A stretch of 64,000 bases of DNA, taken from contig JABXKD010000003.1 of assembly GCA_013375475.1 (NCBI GenBank), positions 1-64,000 on the forward strand, given 5' to 3'. The notes below the pieces were generated by a model. It made no database searches. It saw only the letters and a list, made by a program, of their open reading frames with translations, and was not told the DNA's origin. Below are positions 35,536 through 42,909 of this stretch, piece after piece (the stretch's first letter is position 1; each line of letters starts with the position of its first letter). This stretch comes from Promethearchaeota archaeon. GTDB lineage: Archaea; Asgardarchaeota; Lokiarchaeia; Sigyniarchaeales; SOKP01. The translations under genes were made by a program, and so were the position numbers.

Positions 35536-36729
35536 TTAATGCTTATTAAAAATTGCATCCACAACGTGCTTTAGATTTTGAGGATTAATCACCATAAAGT
35601 AAAAGCTGTAATTTAATATGTTTTCGTTGAAATATCTAAAATCGTTAATGAGGGATTTTTTTGAAGCATTTATTATTCCAATATTACGCATAGTTGTAAT
35701 TAAATGTTTGAACTCCTCTTCATTTTTTTCAAAATCGATGGATTCACATGATACATGATATAGTTCCTTTAATTCGTCAATAGTTACATAATAATTTGAT
35801 TTTTTTAAGAAGTAATTAGATAAATTATCTAGAAAAATCACAGTTAATAATTCTGATTCAGAAATATATGAAAGCATGCTAAACTCGTCTGTAATTTGAA
35901 GAGATTCAAATTGGTTTTGAAGTAATTCAAAGATCTCTAGATGGCTCAATTCTACTTGCTTACTTAAAAATGGATAAAGATCTCTAAGAATTTCAATTCC
36001 TTTTCCAGGTACAGGAACATGGTGTTCAAAGATTAAATCTGTTATAAATTCAATCAAATCTTTATCTACTTCATGTTTGAAAGTTAACCAAATTCTTTGT
36101 TTTATAATCTCGTGGAGCTCTTTATACGAAAAATAATTTAGTTTCTTTTTAATGTCGAACTCACTTAAAATATCTAATGTGGATGTCTTTAAAATGTGAT
36201 TTCCAGTAGAAACTAAGCTAATATTGGTTTCTTTTCCATACTGAAGAAATTTCTTAAAATATTCCGGTTGTAAATGCTCGATGTTATTGAAAACGAATAA
36301 AAGTTGGTAATCAGCTTTTTTACATGTTAATTTAAAGATGCTCCATAAATCAGAGATACTAGAGTTAATAATGCTCCTAAAATTGAAATTCATATTCTGA
36401 TGAATACCAATTTCAGATAGGAGAGAAATAATTATTTCCTCTAAATTTTTGTCTCTACAATCTACATAAGCCTTACGGAGATTTAAGAGCTCGGGGTTTA
36501 AAAGTGATAAATCTCTAATAACTTTATTTACAATAACTTTCTTTCCAATTCCCTGAATACCTTGATATAATATGTTTAAGCAAAAGCCATCCTTAAAAGA
36601 GTCTTTTAGTATTGAAAATAGAGAATTCTCTTCGTTTTTTCTATACAGAATTTGAGGTGGGATATAAGATTGATCAAACAATGCTCGAGGCCCAACAAAA
36701 CTCCCATTAGTTTTTTGTGCTGATATCAT
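35536..36729 (-). CDS. Degenerate Orc1/Cdc6-family AAA+ protein
   Basis: The 397-residue protein has the layout of archaeal Orc1/Cdc6. It shows YIPPQILYRKNEENSL (the entry to the AAA+ domain), an AAA+ core to about 270, and a C-terminal winged-helix region (about 300-397). The nucleotide motifs are damaged. Walker A is GIQGIGKK (57-64), with lysine where Ser/Thr should be. Walker B is LFVFNNIEHL (144-153), with both acidic residues replaced by asparagine. The sensor 2 region (GKGIEILRDL) also lacks the usual arginine. It probably cannot hydrolyse ATP, though it may still bind DNA or nucleotide. It sits between smc and a nitrilase gene. Another STAND/AAA+ ATPase is the main alternative. Confidence 0.65.
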   Translation of the reverse strand: MISAQKTNGSFVGPRALFDQSYIPPQILYRKNEENSLFSILKDSFKDGFCLNILYQGIQGIGKKVIVNKVIRDLSLLNPELLNLRKAYVDCRDKNLEEIIISLLSEIGIHQNMNFNFRSIINSSISDLWSIFKLTCKKADYQLLFVFNNIEHLQPEYFKKFLQYGKETNISLVSTGNHILKTSTLDILSEFDIKKKLNYFSYKELHEIIKQRIWLTFKHEVDKDLIEFITDLIFEHHVPVPGKGIEILRDLYPFLSKQVELSHLEIFELLQNQFESLQITDEFSMLSYISESELLTVIFLDNLSNYFLKKSNYYVTIDELKELYHVSCESIDFEKNEEEFKHLITTMRNIGIINASKKSLINDFRYFNENILNYSFYFMVINPQNLKHVVDAIFNKH

Positions 36730-36779
36730 AATTATTTTTTTTTTATTTTTTACTTTTAATTTGACTTTTCATATTTAAA

Positions 36780-36798
36780 CCCCCCGAGGGGGGGAGGG
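36780..36798. repeat. GC-only inverted repeat upstream of the Orc-like gene
   Basis: Six C (36780-36785), GA, seven G (36788-36794), A and GGG stand alone in a very AT-rich 170-bp gap, 51 bp upstream of the Orc-like start codon. The block can form a short hairpin with a CGAG loop. Archaeal origins often lie beside orc1/cdc6 and their ORB elements carry a G-run, so an origin-type or operator role is possible. Only one copy is seen here, which weakens the origin reading. Confidence 0.45.
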
Positions 36799-36899
36799 AT
36801 CATTGGATCTAAAATTCTAAAAATTTAAAATATTTTAAACCGATTAAGAATAAGTGTAATATTACAGTATCAAAATTTGGAGTGGCATCTATAGAAATC

Positions 36900-37721
36900 T
36901 TAGAAATCTATTTTTCTTACATTTATTGCACTTTTTTCAATAATTTCCCTAAATCTTAACTTTCTCAGCTTTTTTGGAAAAGTTAAATCAACTTCATCAA
37001 AAATGAATCCACTTGAATCTATTGGACCTTCAACAATTCTTAATTTAGAAGGTGAAATAAAATCTTCTACAAATGAGATAATTTTACTATGCCCGGGAAA
37101 AATTCTTTCTAATATTCTTCCAAAAGTGTTACATGCGACAACGGGAATTCTATTTTCTAGAACTCGTGCTTTTAAATAAACTTCCCAATTTTCTATACCC
37201 TCTGATCTAATTTGTGTAGGAGAGAATAATATATCAGCTCCGTTTTCTGCAGCTAACCTTGGAGTTTCAAGAAAAGCCATATCAAAACAAATTAAAATCG
37301 CGAAGCACATATTCTTAAATGAAAATAATTGTAAGTCTTCCCCAGGTTCGAAATTTTTTCTTTCATAAGAATATAAATGAATCTTATCTTGCCTACCTAC
37401 CTCTTCACCAAAATTATCAAAAAAATAACTTGTAATCCTTGGTTTACTAGAAGATTCCCTCTTTTCCCAAATAGCTCCTGAGATTATACTTACGCTGTAG
37501 TTCTTTGCTAGTTCTTTGATGAATTGATAATTCTTCCCTCTTTCTTTTTGTACATTTTCTTTTTTCTCTCTTGCTAATGGAACCCATCTTTCAGGTAAAC
37601 ATATGATATCACAAGAGTTATGTTTAGAAAAGATATCCTTTATTATATCCTCTATCTGTAAATAGCATTTATTATTCTCTTGGAAAACTTCTGGTTGAAC
37701 GCATGCAATTCGAACCGTCAT
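36900..37721 (-). CDS. Carbon-nitrogen hydrolase (nitrilase superfamily)
   Basis: A 273-residue amidase-type hydrolase. The Glu-Lys-Cys catalytic triad is Glu44 (CLPERW), Lys113 (RQDKIHLY) and Cys145 (LICFDMAF). The usual pattern after the cysteine is [YF]DxRFPE; here it is FDMAFLETPR. The rest follows the alpha-beta-beta-alpha fold, with ILFSPTQIRSEGIENW and LENRIPVVACNTFG as typical later segments. The substrate (an amide such as omega-amide, carbamoyl-putrescine or N-carbamyl compound) is not fixed. The start ATG overlaps the stop of the HAD-hydrolase gene by 4 nt (ATGA), so the two are translationally coupled. Confidence 0.9.
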   Translation of the reverse strand: MTVRIACVQPEVFQENNKCYLQIEDIIKDIFSKHNSCDIICLPERWVPLAREKKENVQKERGKNYQFIKELAKNYSVSIISGAIWEKRESSSKPRITSYFFDNFGEEVGRQDKIHLYSYERKNFEPGEDLQLFSFKNMCFAILICFDMAFLETPRLAAENGADILFSPTQIRSEGIENWEVYLKARVLENRIPVVACNTFGRILERIFPGHSKIISFVEDFISPSKLRIVEGPIDSSGFIFDEVDLTFPKKLRKLRFREIIEKSAINVRKIDF

Positions 37722-38473
37722 ACCTTACCAATATAAAATTTATTATTGAGCTCAATAATAATATCAAAAATTTCATCCAATTTAGATATCTCGTAATCAG
37801 GCTTGTTTTCACCTTCAATTTCTTCGCCAGTCATATTAATATCGTATTTTCCTCCACGATGTATATAGACAGTATGAATATCATTTATTTTTGCGGGAAT
37901 GATGTCTTTATATATGTTATCCCCGATGTAGATGGTTTCGTATCCCTTGACTTTGAATTTGTTTAGACAATATGAAAACAACTTTGGATTGGGTTTTCTA
38001 ATCCCTATTTCATCAGAAATCACAACTAGGTCAATTAAATCGTCGATCCCAAGTCGTAAAATCTTTTCATATTGTTTAATAGGGATTCCATCAGTAATTA
38101 TAGCTGTTTTTATTGAATTTTCTTTAAGCCATTCTAAACATACTTTTACATCGTCGTAAACTTTAATGTGTTTAATTTTTTGAGCGTGGTAAGCCATTAC
38201 TGCTGCTGCTACGTACCTAACTTGTTCGTTAAAGGTTATAGAAAAATTCTCATATTGGTTTAACCGTCTAATAAAATAATCGTAATGATTAGGAGAATTA
38301 GATCCATATTCAGTTACAATTTCTTGTATTAGTATTAGGGCTTTTTGTCGGTTAATTTTTAACCCCAAACTTATCATTGCATCGATGCCCTTAATTCTTG
38401 CTATTTGAGACAATCCTGTTGAATCATACAGACAATCGTCAAGATCAAATCCTACAAGTTTTATAGGGCACAT
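37718..38473 (-). CDS. HAD-superfamily hydrolase
   Basis: A 251-residue haloacid-dehalogenase-type phosphatase. Motif I is FDLDDCLYDS with the nucleophile Asp10 and acid/base Asp12. Motif II is IITDGIP, motif III a lysine in IGIRKPNPKLF, and motif IV YIGDNIYKDI. The helical cap between motifs I and II is of the C1 type, as in 5'-nucleotidases of the pyrimidine type and phosphoglycolate phosphatases. The substrate is not determined. It begins the two-gene operon with the nitrilase and is divergent from the longin-like gene. Confidence 0.9.
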   Translation of the reverse strand: MCPIKLVGFDLDDCLYDSTGLSQIARIKGIDAMISLGLKINRQKALILIQEIVTEYGSNSPNHYDYFIRRLNQYENFSITFNEQVRYVAAAVMAYHAQKIKHIKVYDDVKVCLEWLKENSIKTAIITDGIPIKQYEKILRLGIDDLIDLVVISDEIGIRKPNPKLFSYCLNKFKVKGYETIYIGDNIYKDIIPAKINDIHTVYIHRGGKYDINMTGEEIEGENKPDYEISKLDEIFDIIIELNNKFYIGKV

Positions 38474-38625
38474 AGTCTTTCTAAGTAAAACCTTCTAATT
38501 TTATTTAATTAAAATAAATTTATTTATTTTTATGAATATATAACCTTTAATATTAATTTATTCTAGGTAAACTAGTAAAAATTTAAAGAAAACCACATAT
38601 AGAAAATTAAGTGGAGATTCATTAA

Positions 38626-39786
38626 TTGAAACCAATTGTAGCTTTATCGTATTTCCATCGAAAAATAGGTCCGTTAGTTTTCTATTCCTATCCGGAGAAC
38701 TTGCTAGACGAACAACTTTCAGCTAGAATTGCAAACATAATGGATCAAACGGTTAGCGAGGGATTTTTTACTCATTCTTTCGAAAAAAACAACTCTAATA
38801 ATTATTACTTCGAAATCCACTCAGATTGGGCTCGTGGAAATAAAGAAATGTTAATGGTTTCCATAATTTTTGACCAACAAATTAATTCTGAAATTGAACA
38901 AAGCGTGAATGTTTTATGTACAGAGTTTTTAGAAAAACTCTTGTCTAATGAAGAGATTTATACAGCTTTTTACATCAATGATATCAATAATTTTGATGAA
39001 CCCGACAAAGATCTCATCTATAAAAACAACTCATTGATAAAATTATGGGTTAAAGAGTTGTACTGGGCGGCACTTGAGGACACGAGAGAAAAAAGCGAAG
39101 AAGAGAAAATTGCAACTTTATTGAATAAAAAGTTCATATTCTTAACTCTAAAAAAGTTGTCAAAGGGTCCAATTGCATTAGATGGATTAAGAGAATGGTA
39201 TAATGACACATTTCCAAAGTTGGACTTTAAAGAGCTAATTGATACACTTGTATCGAAACAATTTATTTTTATAAATCAAATCGGAATTGTTGAAAAGTAT
39301 GTATTATTGTTAAAAGAAGTGAATGCTGAAAGGATTCCTCCCGACAGCGTAATTGAATATATTGACGAAAATCCTGATTTAATAGAGCTCGAATTAATAG
39401 AACTACTACTTCCTAAAGTTCAAGAATACTTTAGCATCTATGAAAATAACAGCAAGGAAGAATTAGAAGAAGATTCATTCACTTTATATCAAATCGTATC
39501 AGACCCCAAAAAATACAACTTACTTTCAGAATTAAGAAGTGGATTAATCTCTAAAGACAAATTACCAAAACTAGTCTCTAAACGAGCTTTAGACCATTTA
39601 AATTCCTCTCTCTCTTTCCTAAAAAAATATGATGTAATTGAAGAATTAAAATACAAAAACGAGCGTTACATCTTTTTAAAAACTAATATTCAAATATCAA
39701 CTGCTTTCCCTGAATATTTAAGAAAATCTTTACCGAAAGAATCTAAACCGGTTATAGCAAAAAAATATAAACCAAAAGGCGATTAA
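38626..39786 (+). CDS. Longin-like N-terminal domain protein with winged-helix C-terminal part
   Basis: The 386-residue protein begins IVALSYFHRKIGPLVFYSYP. The pattern of a beta strand followed by IGPxVxYSYP is, to my reading, that of longin/roadblock-like N-terminal domains found in many Asgard proteins. Residues about 1-110 complete an alpha-beta fold. Residues about 150-380 look like two or three winged-helix units (KKLSKGPIALDGLREWYN; LISKDKLPKLVSKRALDHL). The combination suggests a soluble regulator, possibly linking small GTPases to another process, which is inference. The TTG start follows a GGAGAT element. The small winged-helix gene follows after 6 nt and is surely cotranscribed. 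Confidence 0.5.
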   Translation: MKPIVALSYFHRKIGPLVFYSYPENLLDEQLSARIANIMDQTVSEGFFTHSFEKNNSNNYYFEIHSDWARGNKEMLMVSIIFDQQINSEIEQSVNVLCTEFLEKLLSNEEIYTAFYINDINNFDEPDKDLIYKNNSLIKLWVKELYWAALEDTREKSEEEKIATLLNKKFIFLTLKKLSKGPIALDGLREWYNDTFPKLDFKELIDTLVSKQFIFINQIGIVEKYVLLLKEVNAERIPPDSVIEYIDENPDLIELELIELLLPKVQEYFSIYENNSKEELEEDSFTLYQIVSDPKKYNLLSELRSGLISKDKLPKLVSKRALDHLNSSLSFLKKYDVIEELKYKNERYIFLKTNIQISTAFPEYLRKSLPKESKPVIAKKYKPKGD

Positions 39787-39792
39787 GAAGAT

Positions 39793-40047
39793 ATGGGCAA
39801 AGAAGAAGAATCGCTTCAAGATTTAAAGTATCTACTTGGAAACATGGGCGTGGATATTTTTTTTGCTATTGACAAAGGAGCAAAAGATTTTGAAACTATG
39901 AAAATAATCTCAGGTCTTCCCATGGCATGTATTAAAGGACGAGTTCCAGTGCTTTTAGAGTTAAATCTTATTTTAAAAAATAATGACGGATATTTCTTAA
40001 CTAATAAAGGTTTAAGTTTTAAGGAAAAAATCGAATCAAATACTTAA
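39793..40047 (+). CDS. Small winged-helix DNA-binding protein (probable)
   Basis: An 84-residue protein that reads as a single winged helix-turn-helix: three helices (residues about 5-25, 30-40, 46-58) and a short wing with ILKNNDGYFLTNKGLSF. The last part, YFLTNKGL, is the common second strand and anchor of archaeal winged-helix regulators. The turn ISGLPMACIKGRVPVLLELN would carry the recognition helix. It follows the longin-like gene by 6 nt. It may regulate its own operon or act in complex with its larger neighbour; neither is shown by the sequence. Confidence 0.65.
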   Translation: MGKEEESLQDLKYLLGNMGVDIFFAIDKGAKDFETMKIISGLPMACIKGRVPVLLELNLILKNNDGYFLTNKGLSFKEKIESNT

Positions 40048-40051
40048 GTCG

Positions 40052-40137
40052 AATCTAAATTTCAGTTTGGGGCGACTACGTCATCGCTATGAGCATTAGC
40101 TCTTTCAATTGTCATAAGTTCATCATCAATCTAAATT
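40052..40137 (-). ncRNA. Candidate box C/D small RNA
   Basis: On the minus strand, C box ATGATGA (40126-40120) and D box CTGA (40065-40062) are 65 nt apart end to end. An internal C'-like CGATGA and a weak D'-like TTGA lie between. The flanks (AATTTAGATT at 40137-40128 and at 40061-40052) can pair over ten positions with two G-U wobbles, giving the terminal stem expected at a K-turn. The guide before the D box includes GTCGCCCCAAA. The C box starts on the last base of the DUF2095 gene stop codon, so the 5' stem is coding sequence. The D'-C' spacing is longer than usual, and the rRNA target has not been checked. Confidence 0.45.
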
Positions 40138-40638
40138 CTCACTTTTACTTTCATCAATATTCAGTAAATTTATTTTCCTTGGAAACTTCCTTTCGTAATA
40201 TCCTGATGTTTTTAAACCACCACATTCAGCTATAAACTTCTCTAAGCCACCCTCTTCTTTTATTCGATTTTTTAGAGAGTTATAATCTTGGATGTTTAAC
40301 TCGCTCCTTCCTAGAAGATAATCTAAAATTTCTAAAGCTTCTTCTCTATTTTTACACCGCCTAATAAAGTCTATAGCTCCGGGATTAAATATATCTTCGC
40401 AATAATTAGAGGTTTGAACTACTTTATTTATTTCTTCAGATTGTTCAATTTCATAATCGATGCCTTTAATCTTTAGAGAATTCTTATTATTAGATAATTC
40501 ACGCATTAATTGAGGAAATTGTCGTTCAAGGTCGTCCTTATCATAAGCGATTTTCAATCCATCCTCATCTATCACTTCTAATTTCTTTTTCAAATTTGTT
40601 TCCATTTTTTCTTCATTTTTCATGGCTTCTATATGCAA
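40126..40638 (-). CDS. DUF2095-like archaeal protein
   Basis: A 170-residue acidic and basic helical protein. Its order of segments resembles archaeal DUF2095: KDDLERQFPQLMREL, a short strand pair with LKIKGIDYEIEQ, then DFIRRCKNREEALEILDYL and EEGGLEKFIAECGGLKTSGYYERKF. The GYY near the C-terminus is a family hallmark as I recall it. No function is established. ATG at 40638 or five codons later (ATG AAA AAT) could be the start. It is divergent from the L15e gene and ends inside the candidate C/D sRNA. Confidence 0.6.
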   Translation of the reverse strand: MHIEAMKNEEKMETNLKKKLEVIDEDGLKIAYDKDDLERQFPQLMRELSNNKNSLKIKGIDYEIEQSEEINKVVQTSNYCEDIFNPGAIDFIRRCKNREEALEILDYLLGRSELNIQDYNSLKNRIKEEGGLEKFIAECGGLKTSGYYERKFPRKINLLNIDESKSENLD

Positions 40639-40778
40639 AATATTTGAGGGTGTGTTACCTATAAAAATCAGAGTGAAATTATAAAATTATTCACAATCAA
40701 AAAATACGATAAAATAATAAAATTAATTAATTTTACTTGATTTCAATATTTATTACATAATTAGAGATTGCCTAAATC

Positions 40779-41363
40779 ATGAAATCTGGATATAGTCATG
40801 TGAAGGATACCTTCGAAAAACACGAAACTGGTTACAAAACAACTCACTGGGAAAGGGGGATTGAATACCGAAAAGGAAAATCGATCGAACGCGTTGAAAG
40901 ACCAACTAAATTACATAGAGCTCGAACCCTCGGTTATAAAGCCAAGCAAGGTTATGTTATCGTTCGAGCTAGAATCCGAAAAGGTGGAATGCATAAAGTT
41001 CGCCCAAAAAGAGGAAGAAAACCTAGAGCACTGGGGGTCTCTAAGTATACTACCGGAAAAAATTTGCAATGGGTCGCGGAAGAACGCGTACAACGGAAAT
41101 ACCCAAATTTGGAGGTATTGAATAGCTATAAAGTATATGCCGATGGAAGAAGTTGGTATTACGAAGTTATTATGGTCGACCCAGATCATCCCGTTATTAA
41201 ATCAGATCCGAAAATTAATTGGATTTGCGAGCCTCAACACACCAGAAGAGTTACTCGAGGTTTAACTTCTGCAGGTCAAAAAGCCAGAGGTTTACATAAG
41301 AAAGGATGGGGATCTGAAAAAACAAGACCAAGTCTAGGTGCAAATAAAGGTCGTGGTAAGTAA
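40779..41363 (+). CDS. rpl15e: Large-subunit ribosomal protein L15e
   Basis: A 194-residue basic protein that matches eL15 along its whole length. Diagnostic segments are [39 protein letters not shown], the [19 protein letters not shown] core and [16 protein letters not shown] near the end. It binds 23S rRNA in the large subunit and is found only in archaea and eukaryotes. The length is normal. It is a single gene with its own upstream AT-rich promoter region and no clear ribosome-binding site before the ATG, so a leaderless or short-leader mRNA is likely. Confidence 0.97.
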   Translation: MKSGYSHVKDTFEKHETGYKTTHWERGIEYRKGKSIERVERPTKLHRARTLGYKAKQGYVIVRARIRKGGMHKVRPKRGRKPRALGVSKYTTGKNLQWVAEERVQRKYPNLEVLNSYKVYADGRSWYYEVIMVDPDHPVIKSDPKINWICEPQHTRRVTRGLTSAGQKARGLHKKGWGSEKTRPSLGANKGRGK

Positions 41364-41498
41364 TATTATGTTTTATTAATTTCTCTTTCTTAAATATTTG
41401 TAAACATATAGTTTGCTTCAAAATATAGGTAAAATTTTAATTTATTGTTAATTATAAAAATTCATAACAAAGAATTAAATACATTATTTTATAACAAG

Positions 41499-41633
41499 GG
41501 ACCCGTAGCCTAGCATGGCCGTTTTTATTCCACTATAAGCGGTGTAAATAGGGCGTCAGACTTCTAATCTGAATGTCGCAGGTTCGAAATTTTGAGTTGA
41601 TTTAAAATTCAAACGAATATCCTGCCGGGTCCG
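41499..41633 (+). tRNA. tRNA-Arg (anticodon TCT) with introns in the D loop and the T loop
   Basis: The exons 41499-41518, 41548-41588 and 41620-41633 join to a 75-nt tRNA. The acceptor stem pairs GGACCCG with CGGGTCC, the D stem GCCT with GGGC, the anticodon stem TCAGA with TCTGA (loop CTTCTAA, anticodon 41563-41565), and the T stem GCAGG with CCTGC. Intron 1 is 41519-41547 (29 nt, D loop, with a CCG/CGG inner stem). Intron 2 is 41589-41619 (31 nt, T loop, with a TTTGA/TCAAA inner stem). Exact splice points can slide by a base or two. The anticodon loop itself has no intron. Confidence 0.88.
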
Positions 41634-41808
41634 CTATAATATATATAAAAATTTTGATCGGTTACTTAATGTCCTAATGATAATCGATTAATTCTAAAAA
41701 AATTAAGGTTTAATAAATTAATAATTCATTAATAGGGTGTTTTTTTTAAAATTGAATCCTTACTATTGATTAATTGATTTTAAATTATACCTCTAAATAA
41801 TTGATTTT
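41634..41808. other. Spacer between tRNA-Arg and the nuclease gene
   Basis: AT-rich and without a usable reading frame. It has a T-run (41739-41746, TTTTTTTT) that may end the tRNA or a read-through transcript. The rest should hold the promoter of the downstream nuclease gene, but no single TATA box stands out. Confidence 0.4.
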
Positions 41809-42534
41809 ATGCTTAAGAAAAAAATTTTTATACATCAAAATATCCCATATGCGTTTAATTGGAATATCAATCATCATAAAGCAAAATTATTTCAAAATAA
41901 TCCGAATCGAGAGGAATTTAGAAATCTTGGAACGTATTTTAAAGAAGTCTATCAAGGAACTATTCCAAATGATTTATTTAATCAAAAAGATCTTCCGCGC
42001 GTCTCACAATTTAAAATCAGAGGCTTGAAACCTGCTTTTATGGCCAGTTTTAGTAAAAGTTTAATTCGGGAAGGAAAAATTAAACTTCATAGTTCCGGTT
42101 CAAGATTACCAAAATTTGTGAACGATGTCTTCGAAACTTATAAAACTAGTGAAATCGGAAAAAAACCGGGCCATGAACCAATTCTAAAAAACATTTTAAT
42201 AAGAGATGAGAATTCAGTTGCAATTGAGATTCCAATATGGAAAAAAATTAGAAATGGTTATATCACAGGTCACATCGATCTCATCCAAATTGAAAACGGC
42301 ATTGTAAAGGTAATAGATTATAAACCCGAAGGAAATTTTTTGCTTTCGTTGCCCCAAGTCGCTACATACGGACTTTTCATTAAGTCATTGTTTAATTTGC
42401 ATCAGATTAAATGCATTTCCTTCAATAAAAAGGAAGCTTGGGAGTATAACCCTTATATTTTATTGACGGACATTAAAGACTATCTAATATCACAGCGAAT
42501 TATTGAAAGAAAATGGGAGGAATTCATAGAATAA
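41809..42534 (+). CDS. PD-(D/E)XK nuclease family protein
   Basis: A 241-residue protein with a RecB/Cas4-like nuclease core in its C-terminal half. The motifs are the glutamate in VAIEIPIWKK, GHIDLIQIENG carrying the metal-binding Asp, VKVIDYKPEGN with the D-x-K pair, and PQVATYGLFIK corresponding to the QxxxY motif. The N-terminal ~110 residues are unrecognised and may bind nucleic acid. It has no cysteine cluster, so it is not an iron-sulfur Cas4. No CRISPR array or cas gene is nearby. The gene stands alone, downstream of tRNA-Arg and convergent with the small membrane-protein gene. Confidence 0.7.
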   Translation: MLKKKIFIHQNIPYAFNWNINHHKAKLFQNNPNREEFRNLGTYFKEVYQGTIPNDLFNQKDLPRVSQFKIRGLKPAFMASFSKSLIREGKIKLHSSGSRLPKFVNDVFETYKTSEIGKKPGHEPILKNILIRDENSVAIEIPIWKKIRNGYITGHIDLIQIENGIVKVIDYKPEGNFLLSLPQVATYGLFIKSLFNLHQIKCISFNKKEAWEYNPYILLTDIKDYLISQRIIERKWEEFIE

Positions 42535-42541
42535 GCTAAAA

Positions 42542-42808
42542 TTATTTAAATTTTCCCTTCCCTTTTCGCTTTTTATCTTCTTCTTCTTCTATCGTAACAT
42601 ATTTTCGGAGAAGTATATAACTCAAAATCAAACCAATAACTTCAAGGATTATACCAGTAGCTGCAATCGTACTACCATTAAAATCAGATTCCCTTAATAG
42701 AACAGCAATTCCTAGACCAGAAGTAGCGAGTACAAAAAGAATAAATCCTTTTAGAATTTGAGAAAATGAATCTTTTATGTATCCTAATCCTGTTTTTAAT
42801 CCTGACAT
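42542..42808 (-). CDS. Small two-helix membrane protein
   Basis: An 88-residue protein with two hydrophobic segments (about 18-37, GFILFVLATSGLGIAVLL, and 46-66, IAATGIILEVIGLILSYILL). A charged tail ends in KKRKGKGKFK. The N-terminal ~17 residues are amphipathic. I do not recognise a family. It is convergent with the nuclease gene, with 7 bp between stop codons. Confidence 0.65.
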   Translation of the reverse strand: MSGLKTGLGYIKDSFSQILKGFILFVLATSGLGIAVLLRESDFNGSTIAATGIILEVIGLILSYILLRKYVTIEEEEDKKRKGKGKFK

Positions 42809-42909
42809 GATTCAATTATATGTGCTTAATGATATTTTAAATTGAAATTGTAACTAAATTAAATTATAATAATTTTAATATTTTTGTTATTTTAAAAAGG
42901 AGTGATTAG

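Noticed and set aside
41809-42534. Reading the nuclease as Cas4
   Set aside because: No iron-sulfur cysteines, no CRISPR repeats and no other cas genes anywhere in the window.
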